Assembly (NCBI RefSeq): GCF_900129775.1 | Contig: NZ_FQWV01000007.1 | Location: 62,001-126,000, forward strand | DNA length: 64,000 bases | DNA from: Halobaculum gomorrense | Lineage (GTDB): Archaea > Halobacteriota > Halobacteria > Halobacteriales > Haloferacaceae | Direction of reading: 5' to 3' | Shown here: positions 17,602 to 25,986 of the stretch, piece after piece | How positions within the stretch are numbered: the first letter of the stretch is position 1 | How the letters are laid out: the number at the start of each line of letters is the position of its first letter | Notes under the pieces: model-generated | Databases searched by the model: none | What the model was told of the DNA's origin: nothing | Seen by the model: the letters and a program-made list of their open reading frames with translations, nothing else | Program-made: the position numbers and the translations under genes

Positions 17602-19242
17602 ATGACCCGACACACGACCGGCTGGGCCGCCGCTGCCGCGGCCCTGATGTTGGTCCTCGCCGGCTGCGCTGGCGGCGTCACCGCTCCCGGAACGGAGCGC
17701 GGCGCGTCCACAGCCAGCGGGGACGACGGGGGAACCGTCAACTTCTACATCAGCGACCAGCAGAACGCGATCGACCAGTTCGAACACCTGAACGTCACGA
17801 TTACCCAGGTCACGCTCGTCCAGGCCGACGGTGACGACGAGTCCGAGACGGAGTCCACCGAGAACACGACGACGGAGACCGCGACGCCCGAGTCGGACGA
17901 CGCGGACGATGGCGGACAGGTCACCTACCAGGTCGACAACATCACCGTCGATCTGACCGAGCTGCAGGGCGCCAACGCCTCCAAGCTGGGCTCGGTGCCG
18001 GTGCCCAACGGCACGTACACGAAAGTGTTCGTCGAGGTCTCGTCGGTGAACGGGACGCTCACCGACGGATCCTCGGCGGACGTGAAGCTGCCGTCGAACA
18101 AGCTCCAACTGAACACGGACTTCACCGTGAGTAACGGCGAGGCGGTCGACTTCGTCTTCGACGTGACCGTCTTCGAGCGCGGCCCCAACGGCTACATCCT
18201 TAAGCCGGTCGCCAGCGAGTCCGGCACTGGCGACGAGGTGGAGATCCGGGCCGTCGGCGACCGCGGCGAGTCGGGCGACGGCGGAGCCGACAACGAGGAG
18301 TCCGGTGACGACGCGGGCGGCGAGTCCGACCGCGGCGGCAACGCCTCCGACGGCGCGTCGGGGCAGTCCTCGATGGACTTCTACCTCAGCGACGAGCAGA
18401 ACGCGATGGGGGACTTCGCCCACCTCAACGTCACGGTGACGAAGGTCGGGATCCACGAGGCGAACGGATCGTGGATCGAGAAGGATGTCGCCGATCAGAG
18501 CGTCGACCTGACGACGCTGCAGGGCGCGAACGCGACGAAGCTCGGCACCTTCGGCGTCGAGAACGACACCTATGACAAGGTGTTCGTCTACGTCGACGGG
18601 ATCGACGCGACGCTGGAGAACGGCGACTCCGCGAACGTGAAGCTGCCGTCGAGCAAGCTCCAGTTGCACACGGAGTTCACCGTCGGCGACGGCGAGGAGA
18701 TCGACTTCGTCTACGACATGTCGGTGTTCAAGGCTGGCAAGTCGGGGAAGTACATCCTCAAGCCCGTCGTCAGCGAGTCCGGCACCGGCGAGGAGGTCGC
18801 CATCGAGGATATCGACGAGCGTGAAACCGAGTCCGAGACCGAGGGCACCTCCGAGAACGGCTCAGGCGACGCCGAGACGGAGATCGCGGCGCTGAACGCC
18901 TCCTTCGTGGGGAACGTCTCCGCGGGCGCGAACGCGACCGTCGAGGTGACGCGCAACGGCTCCGCCGTCGAGAACGCGACCGTCGTCGTCACGCAGACGG
19001 CTGACGGCAACGAGACGAGCGAGACGTACACCACCGACGCGAACGGAACGGTCGCGTTCGCGGTCGACGCGAACGCGACGACGCTCACCGTCGAAGTGAC
19101 GGACGCCGACGGTGAAGTCGAACTCGAACGCGAGTTCGAGGGTGAGGCGATGGCCGGCGGTTCCACTGAGACGAGCGCCGGCAGCGACGATGCCGGCGCC
19201 GGCGGCGACGACAGCGCGGCGCTGCGATCCGCCGCCGTCTGA
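17602..19242 (+). CDS. Lipoprotein with duplicated DUF4382 domains and C-terminal beta domain
   Basis: A 546-residue exported protein. The signal peptide ends in the lipobox LAGC (lipidated Cys21), followed by a Ser/Thr/Asp/Glu-rich linker. There is no twin arginine, so Sec export is likely. Two DUF4382 domains are visible, at about 45-215 (FYISDQQNAIDQFEHLNVTI) and 258-415 (FYLSDEQNAMGDFAHLNVTV). Both contain a LQGANA(S/T)KLG segment, a KLPS(N/S)KLQL segment and YILKPV. The last ~100 residues form an Ig/transthyretin-like domain with Asn-rich NATVEVTRN. Numerous NxT/S sequons suggest N-glycosylation. Its role at the cell surface is unknown. Confidence 0.88.
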   Translation: MTRHTTGWAAAAAALMLVLAGCAGGVTAPGTERGASTASGDDGGTVNFYISDQQNAIDQFEHLNVTITQVTLVQADGDDESETESTENTTTETATPESDDADDGGQVTYQVDNITVDLTELQGANASKLGSVPVPNGTYTKVFVEVSSVNGTLTDGSSADVKLPSNKLQLNTDFTVSNGEAVDFVFDVTVFERGPNGYILKPVASESGTGDEVEIRAVGDRGESGDGGADNEESGDDAGGESDRGGNASDGASGQSSMDFYLSDEQNAMGDFAHLNVTVTKVGIHEANGSWIEKDVADQSVDLTTLQGANATKLGTFGVENDTYDKVFVYVDGIDATLENGDSANVKLPSSKLQLHTEFTVGDGEEIDFVYDMSVFKAGKSGKYILKPVVSESGTGEEVAIEDIDERETESETEGTSENGSGDAETEIAALNASFVGNVSAGANATVEVTRNGSAVENATVVVTQTADGNETSETYTTDANGTVAFAVDANATTLTVEVTDADGEVELEREFEGEAMAGGSTETSAGSDDAGAGGDDSAALRSAAV

Positions 19243-19373
19243 TCGGCGATCGCGGATGGACGATCGAGCGGTACGGCAACGCTCGCACGACTTTCGACGG
19301 CTTTCAACCGCTGGGAACCACCTCCGGTTTATACCGGGATAGCCGTGCAATCAACACCTGTGAGGTGAGACCC

Positions 19374-19898
19374 ATGGCATACTCGGAAACAAACCCGTTG
19401 GCCGCGGACTTCGGCTTCGACATCGGCGGACCGCTCGCCGCCTACTGGATCGCCCTGCTCCGGGTCATTACCGGCTGGTGGTTCTTCCACGCCGGCGTGA
19501 CCAAGCTCATCGAGAGCGGGCTGAACTTCACCTACGGCCCGATGTACCTGAAGGGGATGACCGGCACCGCACTCGGACCGATCCCGGTGTGGATGGGGAA
19601 CAACCTCGCTCCGGTCATCGAGGCGGGCGTTCCCCTCGGGGAGACGCTCATCGGTCTCGGCCTGATGGTCGGCGCGATGGTCCGGCTGGCCGCGCTCGCC
19701 GGCGGGTTCTTTATGACCCTGTTTTGGGTCGGGAACGCCGGCTTCGGTCACGGCCTCGTCAACGGCGACCTCATGGGCCTGCTGCTGTTCGGCACCATGA
19801 TCGTCTTCGGCGCGGGCCGCTACTACGGGCTGGACGCGATCCTCGAGAAGACGCGACTGGTGGAGGCGTACCCAAAACTCCGCTACCTGCTCGGCTAA
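19374..19898 (+). CDS. DoxX/DoxD-type small quinone-linked membrane protein
   Basis: A 174-residue membrane protein with four to five helices, starting MAYSETNPLAADFGFD. The DoxX hallmark region is WIALLRVITGWWFFHAGVTKLIESG, followed by GLMVGAMVRLAALAGGFFMTLFW. DoxD is the large subunit of thiosulfate:quinone oxidoreductase in Acidianus, but the superfamily is broad and no terminal-oxidase genes are nearby, so the reaction is not assigned. An SD-like GTGAGGTGAG precedes the ATG at 19374. A TATA-like GTTTATACC lies at 19326-19334. Confidence 0.8.
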   Translation: MAYSETNPLAADFGFDIGGPLAAYWIALLRVITGWWFFHAGVTKLIESGLNFTYGPMYLKGMTGTALGPIPVWMGNNLAPVIEAGVPLGETLIGLGLMVGAMVRLAALAGGFFMTLFWVGNAGFGHGLVNGDLMGLLLFGTMIVFGAGRYYGLDAILEKTRLVEAYPKLRYLLG

Positions 19899-19911
19899 GG
19901 AGGTGACACCC

Positions 19912-20202
19912 ATGAAACAACCAGATATCATCGACAAGGTGGCAATGGCGTTCAGCGCGGCCCTGATGCTCGTCGGCATCGTGGGGCTCGGCATCGTCGA
20001 GATCATCGCGGGGAAGCCCTACGGGGCGGCCCCGCTGACGAACGAGGCGGGCGAGGTCATCGCGACTCCCGCCGTCGACCCGACGCTGCGGACCGGCCTG
20101 GTCATCCTCGGCCTGCTGGTCCTCGCGGTGTGGGGCCTCTACCGGATGGCCTCGACCGAGCCCGCCGAGGGCGACGCCCGCCGCGAAGTGACGGCGGACT
20201 GA
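19912..20202 (+). CDS. Small two-helix membrane protein partnered with DoxX gene
   Basis: A 96-residue protein starting MKQPDIIDKVAMAFSA at 19912, preceded by an unusually good Shine-Dalgarno sequence AAGGAGGTGA (19897-19906). It overlaps the DoxX stop region by position only. Two hydrophobic helices (about 8-28 and 60-80) are separated by an extracytoplasmic loop. Tight spacing to the DoxX gene suggests a complex or shared pathway. No named family is recognised with certainty. Confidence 0.7.
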   Translation: MKQPDIIDKVAMAFSAALMLVGIVGLGIVEIIAGKPYGAAPLTNEAGEVIATPAVDPTLRTGLVILGLLVLAVWGLYRMASTEPAEGDARREVTAD

Positions 20203-20430
20203 GCGAGCACCGGGAGCCGACCGCCGATCCGACCGCACGGGTCGAACCCGAGTTCGACCGCTATTTTCGCGGTGCACCCGACCCGACAGCGGTGCCGCCG
20301 CGGTAGCCACCCGCCGCTTCGTCCGCGCCTCGAACCGGGCTATCACTGCCCCACCACCGGCCCATCACTGCCCTGCCACGGCAGCGCCGAACGGCAGGGT
20401 TCAAGCCGTCCGGGCGGCTACCACGCGGTA

Positions 20431-21480
20431 ATGGACGGCCCGCTGTGGACGGACACGCACGCCCCCGCGCTCGCGGACCTCCCGCAAGACGACGTTCGCG
20501 AGCGGCTCTCGCGGGCGGTGGACGAGCCGATGAACCTCGTGGTCCAGGGTCCGCCAGGGTCGGGCAAGACCGCCGCCGTGCGCGCGCTCGCGGCGGCGGC
20601 CCACGGCGACCCCGACAACGACCTCATCGAGATCAACGTCGCGGACTTCTTCGGCCGCACGAAAAAAGAAATCCGCGAGGACCCCCGCTTCGAGTCGTTC
20701 CTGACGGGGCGGTCGCGGATGGCGAAACGCGACATGATCAACCGCGTGCTCAAGGAGTCGGCGGCGAACGCGCCGATGTCGGGGTCGTACAAGACGGTCC
20801 TGCTGGACAACGCCGAGGCGATCCGCGAGGACTTCCAGCAGGCGCTGCGGCGCGTGATGGAGCAGTACCACCGCACCACCCAGTTCGTCATCGCGACGCG
20901 CCAGCCCGCGAAGCTCATCCCGCCGATCCGCTCGCGCTGCTTCCCGGTGCCCGTGCGCGCGCCGACGACCGACGAGACGATCGACGTGCTCGCGGACATC
21001 TGCGAGGCGGAGGGCGTCCCCCACGACGACGACGGCCTGGAGTTCGTCGCCAGCGCGGCCGCTGGGGACCTCCGGAAGGCGATCCTCTCGGCCCAGACCA
21101 CCGCCGTCGAGCACGACGAGGTGACGATGACGGCCGCCTACGAGACCCTCGGCGAGGTCGGCACCGACGACGCGGTGCTCGCGGCGTTGTCGGCCGCCCA
21201 GGCAGGGGAGCTGACGGAGGCTCGATCCGCCCTCGACGACCTGCTCCACGACGACGGGTACGGGGGCGGCGACCTCCTGCGGGAGATCCTCCGCGTCGCC
21301 CGCTCGAAGTCTGACGCCTCGCCCGAGGCGGTCGCCCGACTGCACGCGCTCGCGGGAGAGGTCGACCTCGACCTCGTCGAGGGGAGCGACGATCGCATCC
21401 ACCTCACCCACCTGCTCGCCGCGTGGGGTGCCGGGCGGTCGACGACCGAGGCGGCCGTCCGCGACCCCGCCGACGCATGA
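20431..21480 (+). CDS. rfcC: Replication factor C small-subunit-like AAA+ ATPase (RfcC type)
   Basis: A 349-residue clamp-loader-type ATPase. Walker A is QGPPGSGKTAAV near residue 45. Walker B is VLLDNAEAIREDFQQALRRV, so the usual DE-D box is DNAE. Sensor 1 is TQFVIATRQPAKLIPPIRSR, and the SRC motif follows in IRSRCFPVPV. Then come the RFC lid and collar helices. The haloarchaeal paralogue set (RfcA, RfcB, RfcC) loads PCNA. The altered Walker B suggests weak or absent hydrolysis in this subunit. Its stop codon overlaps the next start (ATGA). Confidence 0.85.
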   Translation: MDGPLWTDTHAPALADLPQDDVRERLSRAVDEPMNLVVQGPPGSGKTAAVRALAAAAHGDPDNDLIEINVADFFGRTKKEIREDPRFESFLTGRSRMAKRDMINRVLKESAANAPMSGSYKTVLLDNAEAIREDFQQALRRVMEQYHRTTQFVIATRQPAKLIPPIRSRCFPVPVRAPTTDETIDVLADICEAEGVPHDDDGLEFVASAAAGDLRKAILSAQTTAVEHDEVTMTAAYETLGEVGTDDAVLAALSAAQAGELTEARSALDDLLHDDGYGGGDLLREILRVARSKSDASPEAVARLHALAGEVDLDLVEGSDDRIHLTHLLAAWGAGRSTTEAAVRDPADA

Positions 21481-22226
21481 GCGCGGCACCTGACTCGACG
21501 GCCCCGGCAGCCCGATCCGCCTCGATCGAGCCGCGGTCGCTGCCCGACCCGCTTCCAGACATCGCACACGGGAGCGGGCGCCGCGTCGTCGCCCCATTCG
21601 CGCTCGCGCTCCCGTTTCTGGTACTCGTCCCGCCGGTGGGCCTGCTGCTGCTCGCGGTCGGCGCCTTCTCGGTGTACTTCTACCGCGACCCCGAGCGCGA
21701 CCCGGCGGGCGAGGGGATCGTCTCGCCGGCCGACGGTCACGTCTCGGTGATCCGCGAGGACGGCGACCGCGTCCGCGTCGGCGTGTTCATGAGCCCGCTC
21801 GACGTCCACGTGTGTCGGGCGCCCGCCGACGGGGCGGTGACGCGCCTCGACCACCGCGGCGCGGCCCACAAGCCGGCGTTCGCCAAGGAGTCCGAGCGCA
21901 ACGAGCGCTTCGAGTACAGCCTCATCGACAGGGAGGGTGACACCGACGGCGAGGGCGGGACCGCCGACGATGGCGATGCGGACGACCAACCGAGTACGGA
22001 CGCCGACCGCACCGACGGCGCGCTCATCGCGGGCTGGTTCGCGCGCCGGATCACCCCCTACGTTTCGCGTGGAGACGCGCTCACACGCGGCGAGCGACTC
22101 GGCTACATCGCGTTCGGATCGCGCGCCGACGTCGTGCTCCCCGAGGGGTACGACGCCGCAGACGTGCGCGTACGCCGGGGAGAGAAAGTCAGAGCGGGCG
22201 AGTCGGTCATCGCGCGCCGCGACTGA
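21477..22226 (+). CDS. Phosphatidylserine decarboxylase-type (archaetidylserine decarboxylase) protein
   Basis: A 249-residue membrane-associated proenzyme that would convert archaetidylserine to archaetidylethanolamine. Two helices near residues 45-65 anchor it. The conserved stretch VSPADGHVSVIREDGDRVRVG precedes VFMSPLDVHVCRAPADGAVT. The self-cleavage site equivalent to GST is FGSRADVVLP near residue 215, where Ser would give the pyruvoyl group. An acidic, low-complexity insert (about 155-185) is a halophilic addition. It overlaps rfcC by four bases (ATGA). In many Halobacteria this enzyme serves lipid-linked archaeosortase protein anchoring. Confidence 0.88.
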   Translation: MSAAPDSTAPAARSASIEPRSLPDPLPDIAHGSGRRVVAPFALALPFLVLVPPVGLLLLAVGAFSVYFYRDPERDPAGEGIVSPADGHVSVIREDGDRVRVGVFMSPLDVHVCRAPADGAVTRLDHRGAAHKPAFAKESERNERFEYSLIDREGDTDGEGGTADDGDADDQPSTDADRTDGALIAGWFARRITPYVSRGDALTRGERLGYIAFGSRADVVLPEGYDAADVRVRRGEKVRAGESVIARRD

Positions 22227-22316
22227 CTGGACCCGAATCTGCCCCCGCTGTTCACTTACACTCCGCACTCCCTCGCGACCGTGTGGGTTATCCGCACCAC
22301 CGAGCCACCTTCTGCC

Positions 22317-22805
22317 ATGCCGGGGAATCCGAAGGGCGACCGCCGGGAGCGCGAACTCGTCAACAGGCTCCACGACGCCGGCTTCGCGGTGATGCGCGCG
22401 CCCGCCAGCGGCTCCTCCACCGACCGCGAGCTCCCGGACGTGCTCGCGGGCGACGGCCGCGTCTTCTACGCCGTCGAGGCGAAGTCCTCCTCGGGGGACC
22501 CAATCTACCTCCGCGGCGAGGAGGTCGAGGCGCTCATTTACTTTGCGCGCAACTTCGGCGCCGCCCCGAAGATCGGCGTCCGCTTCGACCGCGAGGACTG
22601 GTACTTCTTCCACCCGGGCGACCTGCACGTCACCAACGGCGGCAACTACCGCGTGAAGAAGGAGGCGGCGCTGGCCGACGGCGAGACCATCGACGACCTG
22701 CTGGCGGCCAGCGAGGACACCGAGTCCGACACCAGCGTGAGTGAGGTGCTCAACGCCGTCGAGCAGGGCGTACTCTCGGCCGAGGAGGCGGAGGAGATGC
22801 TGTAA
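22317..22805 (+). CDS. hjc: Holliday junction resolvase Hjc
   Basis: A 162-residue archaeal structure-specific endonuclease that cuts four-way junctions. The PD-(D/E)XK core is complete: [20 protein letters not shown] (E11/E13 region), RELPDVLAG (D41) and [10 protein letters not shown] (E54, K56). A region with [20 protein letters not shown] follows. The acidic C-terminal ~35 residues ([20 protein letters not shown]...) extend beyond crenarchaeal Hjc. The start [11 protein letters not shown] matches the family. Confidence 0.95.
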   Translation: MPGNPKGDRRERELVNRLHDAGFAVMRAPASGSSTDRELPDVLAGDGRVFYAVEAKSSSGDPIYLRGEEVEALIYFARNFGAAPKIGVRFDREDWYFFHPGDLHVTNGGNYRVKKEAALADGETIDDLLAASEDTESDTSVSEVLNAVEQGVLSAEEAEEML

Positions 22806-22836
22806 GTCGGTTGGTTGCGGCTGCCGGGTCGGTTCG

Positions 22837-23628
22837 CTACACGTAGCCGCTCACGACCTCGACCGCACGCTCGTACGGAAACGGCCCGCCGAGGTCGGAT
22901 AGTCGCTCGTGAAGCGCCGACTCGAACGCGCGCCGCCGGTCGCCCAGCGTCTCCGGCGAGCAGAACGACAGCGACAGGACGTAGCCGACGACCGCGTCGG
23001 CATCGAGGACACGCCGCTCCGTCGTCGTCGCCGATTCGACCGCCGTGAACCCGGCGTCTCGGAGGTGGTCGCCCCACGTGCGGTCGTACTCGACGGGGCC
23101 GGTGCGGTCGGGGACGTCGTCGACGTACTCCGCGACGACCTCGTGCACTGTCTCCTGCCAGTCCTCGGTTCCTTTCGTGAGCCACTCCGTGTCCGAGACG
23201 AGCGCGACGCCCCCGCCCGGGTCCGTCACGCCGCGGATCCGTTCGAGCGTCGCCGCGCTGTGCATCCAGTGGAACGACCGGCCCATCGTCGTGAGCTGGA
23301 ACGCCCCCGAGAGGGCGTCGAGGCTCCCGATATCGGTGTCGTCGCCCTCGACGAACCGGACCGACTCTGCGCTCGCGTCGCCGGCGCGCTCGCGGGCGGC
23401 CGCGAGCATCGCCGGACTCGGGTCGACACCGACGACGGCGGCCGCGTGGGACGCGAGCGGGACGGCGAGTTCGCCGGTGCCACAGCCCACATCGAGGACC
23501 CGCGCGCCAGGGTCGTCGGCGCGGAGGTCGAAGCGGTCGCACAGAAGCTCGACCACCGCGTCGCCGTAGCCGGGCCGGTGGCTGGCGTAGTGGGTGGCCG
23601 TGCTCTCGAAGCGTGGCCCGTCGGCCAT
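22837..23628 (-). CDS. Class I SAM-dependent methyltransferase
   Basis: A 263-residue Rossmann-fold methyltransferase starting MADGPRFESTATHYASHRPG at the ATG at 23628. Motif I is VLDVGCGTGELAVPLA (about 42-57), the acidic ribose-binding residue follows in VGVDPSPAML, and motif post-II is VRFVEGDDTDIGSLDALSG. The opening pattern resembles UbiE/MenG-like and bacterial type 11/25 methyltransferases. The C-terminal part (VVSGYV end) carries the substrate pocket, whose ligand cannot be inferred. It is convergent with hjc. Confidence 0.85.
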   Translation of the reverse strand: MADGPRFESTATHYASHRPGYGDAVVELLCDRFDLRADDPGARVLDVGCGTGELAVPLASHAAAVVGVDPSPAMLAAARERAGDASAESVRFVEGDDTDIGSLDALSGAFQLTTMGRSFHWMHSAATLERIRGVTDPGGGVALVSDTEWLTKGTEDWQETVHEVVAEYVDDVPDRTGPVEYDRTWGDHLRDAGFTAVESATTTERRVLDADAVVGYVLSLSFCSPETLGDRRRAFESALHERLSDLGGPFPYERAVEVVSGYV

Positions 23629-23673
23629 CGTGGGCGTCAAACGACGCGCCTTGATAAAAGGGCTGTCGTCGCC

Positions 23674-24447
23674 TCAGATCCCGATCACGGGCGTCCCCGG
23701 CCGCTCGCCGGGGTCGAGCCGTCGGAGCCGTGAGGCGGGGAAGCCGTACCGCTTGCGCCCGGAGACGTCAAGCGGGCCGGGGCTGGCGGGGGCGTTCCCG
23801 ACGTACACCGCCTCGATCACCGGCTCGTGGACGCCGTAGTCGGCGTTGGTCTCGTAGTCGCTGATCCGCTTCCCGTCCTTGGTGCGGTACTCGTCGGCCC
23901 GCGTCGCCCTGATGCCGGTGACGACGAGCAGCTCGTCGGTCTCGCGGTCGCGGACGAACGAGCCGACGGCGGGGCGGTGGTCGCCACAGAGGAACGCCCC
24001 CGTCTCGCGGGCCGGGACGAACACGCCGCTTCCGCAGACCGCGCAGGCGGCGACGCGCTCGCCCGGAGCGGGCACGCGGCCGATGCCGACCGCCATGTCG
24101 ACCCGGCGGAGGTGCTTACAATGGTTCCCGCGGATCGCGTGGTCCGGGCAGGTGCAGGTCTCGCTCCCGAGGTCGACGACGTACGTGCCTCCTTCGGTAT
24201 CGACGAGATACTGGTCGTCGTCGCGGAGGGCGTACACCGCCATCGGCTCCGTGCGAGCGCGGACGGTTCGCGCGGCGTCGCCGGCTTCGGCGTCGCCGCC
24301 GCCGTCCGGGCCGCCGGGTCCGTCGGGCCCGTCCGGTTCCTCGGGTGCGTCGCCGGGGATCGGAGTTCGACCGCGCGCGCCGCGGTCGTCCCGGACGCCG
24401 TCGCGACTTCGGCTCGGTCGCTCGTCGGTGGTGAGTGCGGGTGCCAT
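23674..24447 (-). CDS. SWIM zinc-finger protein
   Basis: A 257-residue protein. A disordered Pro/Gly/Asp-rich N-terminus (about 1-70) precedes the SWIM domain: the signature CxCx(n)CxH is TCTCPDHAIRGNHCKHLRRV. A second metal-site candidate is CAVCGSG with a later CGDHRP. The C-terminal part has NADYGVHEPVIEAVYVG and ends in RRLDPGERPGTPVIGI. SWIM proteins bind DNA or partner with recombinases such as Rad51 paralogues; archaeal members are uncharacterised. No recombinase is adjacent, although hjc is 1.6 kb away. Confidence 0.75.
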   Translation of the reverse strand: MAPALTTDERPSRSRDGVRDDRGARGRTPIPGDAPEEPDGPDGPGGPDGGGDAEAGDAARTVRARTEPMAVYALRDDDQYLVDTEGGTYVVDLGSETCTCPDHAIRGNHCKHLRRVDMAVGIGRVPAPGERVAACAVCGSGVFVPARETGAFLCGDHRPAVGSFVRDRETDELLVVTGIRATRADEYRTKDGKRISDYETNADYGVHEPVIEAVYVGNAPASPGPLDVSGRKRYGFPASRLRRLDPGERPGTPVIGI

Positions 24448-24604
24448 GTGAACGACCGAGATACGCGTCGAGCGAACCTAAGCCCTCGGTCGCTCCGAGT
24501 CGACCGCTCCAGACCGGACGGGTTCGCTCGTCCGCTGCGCGGCCGATCCGGGGGCTGGCGGTCGCTTCGAAGCCCTTTTGCCGGGTCCACGGGTACGCCG
24601 GAGC

Positions 24605-24811
24605 ATGGAACTCGACGCCGAAATGCGCCGCAAGATCGCCGTCTCCGTCGGCGCAGTCGTCGTCTTCATCGCGCTCTTGATTTTCATCGGGATCCAGTAC
24701 ACCAACGGACACGACCTCAGCGAGATCGGCGCGTACTACTTCGTCGGCGCGATCGGACTGTTCATCGTGCTGATGGCCGCCGCGGGCATGCTTCTCGACC
24801 GCGGCGAGTAG
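24605..24811 (+). CDS. Small two-helix membrane protein (DUF7472-like)
   Basis: A 68-residue protein starting MELDAEMRRKIAVSVGAVVV. Helix 1 spans about 10-29 and helix 2 about 43-62, joined by a short polar loop (QYTNGHDLSEIGA). It is widely conserved in Halobacteria by appearance, but no function is known. It is convergent with priL, with 11 bases between stops. Confidence 0.7.
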   Translation: MELDAEMRRKIAVSVGAVVVFIALLIFIGIQYTNGHDLSEIGAYYFVGAIGLFIVLMAAAGMLLDRGE

Positions 24812-24822
24812 GGTCGTCCCGC

Positions 24823-25923
24823 TCAGGCGGCCGCGCCGCCGGCGTCCGACTCGTCTCTGTCGCGCCAGTCGACGACCTCGTCGGCCTCGCCAAGCGACCG
24901 GCTGTAGTACTCCAGCGGATGCGGCGCGACGCTGCGGTGGTTGTGCTCGTTCTCGCAGATCCCGTACTCGCCGAGCGTCCGGCACGAAGGCGGGGGGTAC
25001 TGCGCGCCGGAGTCGTCCCGGAGGTACGCGAAGCGATCGGCGACGAGTTCGGGGTCTAGCCCCGACAGGGCGACGGCCTCCTCGGCGTCGAGGTTGAGCC
25101 CCGCAAGGAACGCGAGCAGCGAGAAGCGCTCGTGGGGGTCCAGGTCGTCCCCCGCCTGCGCGCGACCCAGCAGCTTCGCGACGCACGGCGGGAAGTGCTC
25201 GGGTGCGACCACGTCGAGGTCGGCCGTGACGCTCCGGTCGGCGAGCAGGTCGCGCAGGTCGCTGATCTCGGCTTCCAGTTCGTCGGCCAGCTCCTCGCCG
25301 ACGCCCTCGAACGGCAGCCCGTCGCCGACGCGGTCCTCGACGGCCTCGCGGAGCAGGCGATACAGCTCCTCGCGCTCGGTGCGCACCTCCCCGGCGACGA
25401 GTTCGCGGTTGACGAGCCGCCAGTCGTCGCCCCAGTCGGGGTCGACGTACGAGAGGTACGCGCCGACGCCGAGCCAGAGCCACGTCCCCTCCACCTGCCC
25501 GGGTTTCGGCTCCTCGACTCGGACGGCACCGTTCAGGTCGAACTCCCGTAGCAGCGCGTCCCGATCGACGCGTGCGGGGTCGCGGCGGGCGCCGTCGTCG
25601 CGGTCGCGCTCGACGTCCTCGGTGAAGCGGCGGTAGGCGGTGGCCGCCTCGGCCTCTGCGTACTTCTCGACGGCCGCGCGGGAGTCGAGCAGTGAGACGA
25701 GGATCCGCGCGATGGGATACGACAGGAGTTCGTCGCGGGCGTCCCACCCGCGGTCGTCGTCCGCCTCGACGGTGCCCTCGGTGAGCGCGCGCTCGACCCG
25801 CTCGCGGCCGCGGTCGACTGCCGGGTCGCCGTCGGCGACGAGCGCCGCGAGGTCGACGCCCGACTCGCGGACGGCCTCGCGGGCCGCCGCGAAGAACGGA
25901 TACCGGGCGTGTTGCGGCTCCAT
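24823..25923 (-). CDS. priL: DNA primase large subunit PriL
   Basis: A 366-residue regulatory subunit of the archaeal/eukaryal primase. The N-terminal helical domain starts MEPQHARYPFFAAAREAVRE. The C-terminal Fe-S domain has HFPPCVAKLL (Cys near 248), then PPPSCRTLGEYGICENE (Cys near 313 and 321) and the motif APHPLEYYSRSLG. Only three cysteines occur in the whole protein, whereas the canonical cluster uses four. The fourth would be expected just before HPLEYY. Acidic throughout. The catalytic subunit PriS is not in this window. Confidence 0.92.
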   Translation of the reverse strand: MEPQHARYPFFAAAREAVRESGVDLAALVADGDPAVDRGRERVERALTEGTVEADDDRGWDARDELLSYPIARILVSLLDSRAAVEKYAEAEAATAYRRFTEDVERDRDDGARRDPARVDRDALLREFDLNGAVRVEEPKPGQVEGTWLWLGVGAYLSYVDPDWGDDWRLVNRELVAGEVRTEREELYRLLREAVEDRVGDGLPFEGVGEELADELEAEISDLRDLLADRSVTADLDVVAPEHFPPCVAKLLGRAQAGDDLDPHERFSLLAFLAGLNLDAEEAVALSGLDPELVADRFAYLRDDSGAQYPPPSCRTLGEYGICENEHNHRSVAPHPLEYYSRSLGEADEVVDWRDRDESDAGGAAA

Positions 25924-25986
25924 GATCGCGTGTTGGTGGTGGTGGCCGGGGGTTAAGCGCGACGGTCTAGGGGGAACCGACGCGGC

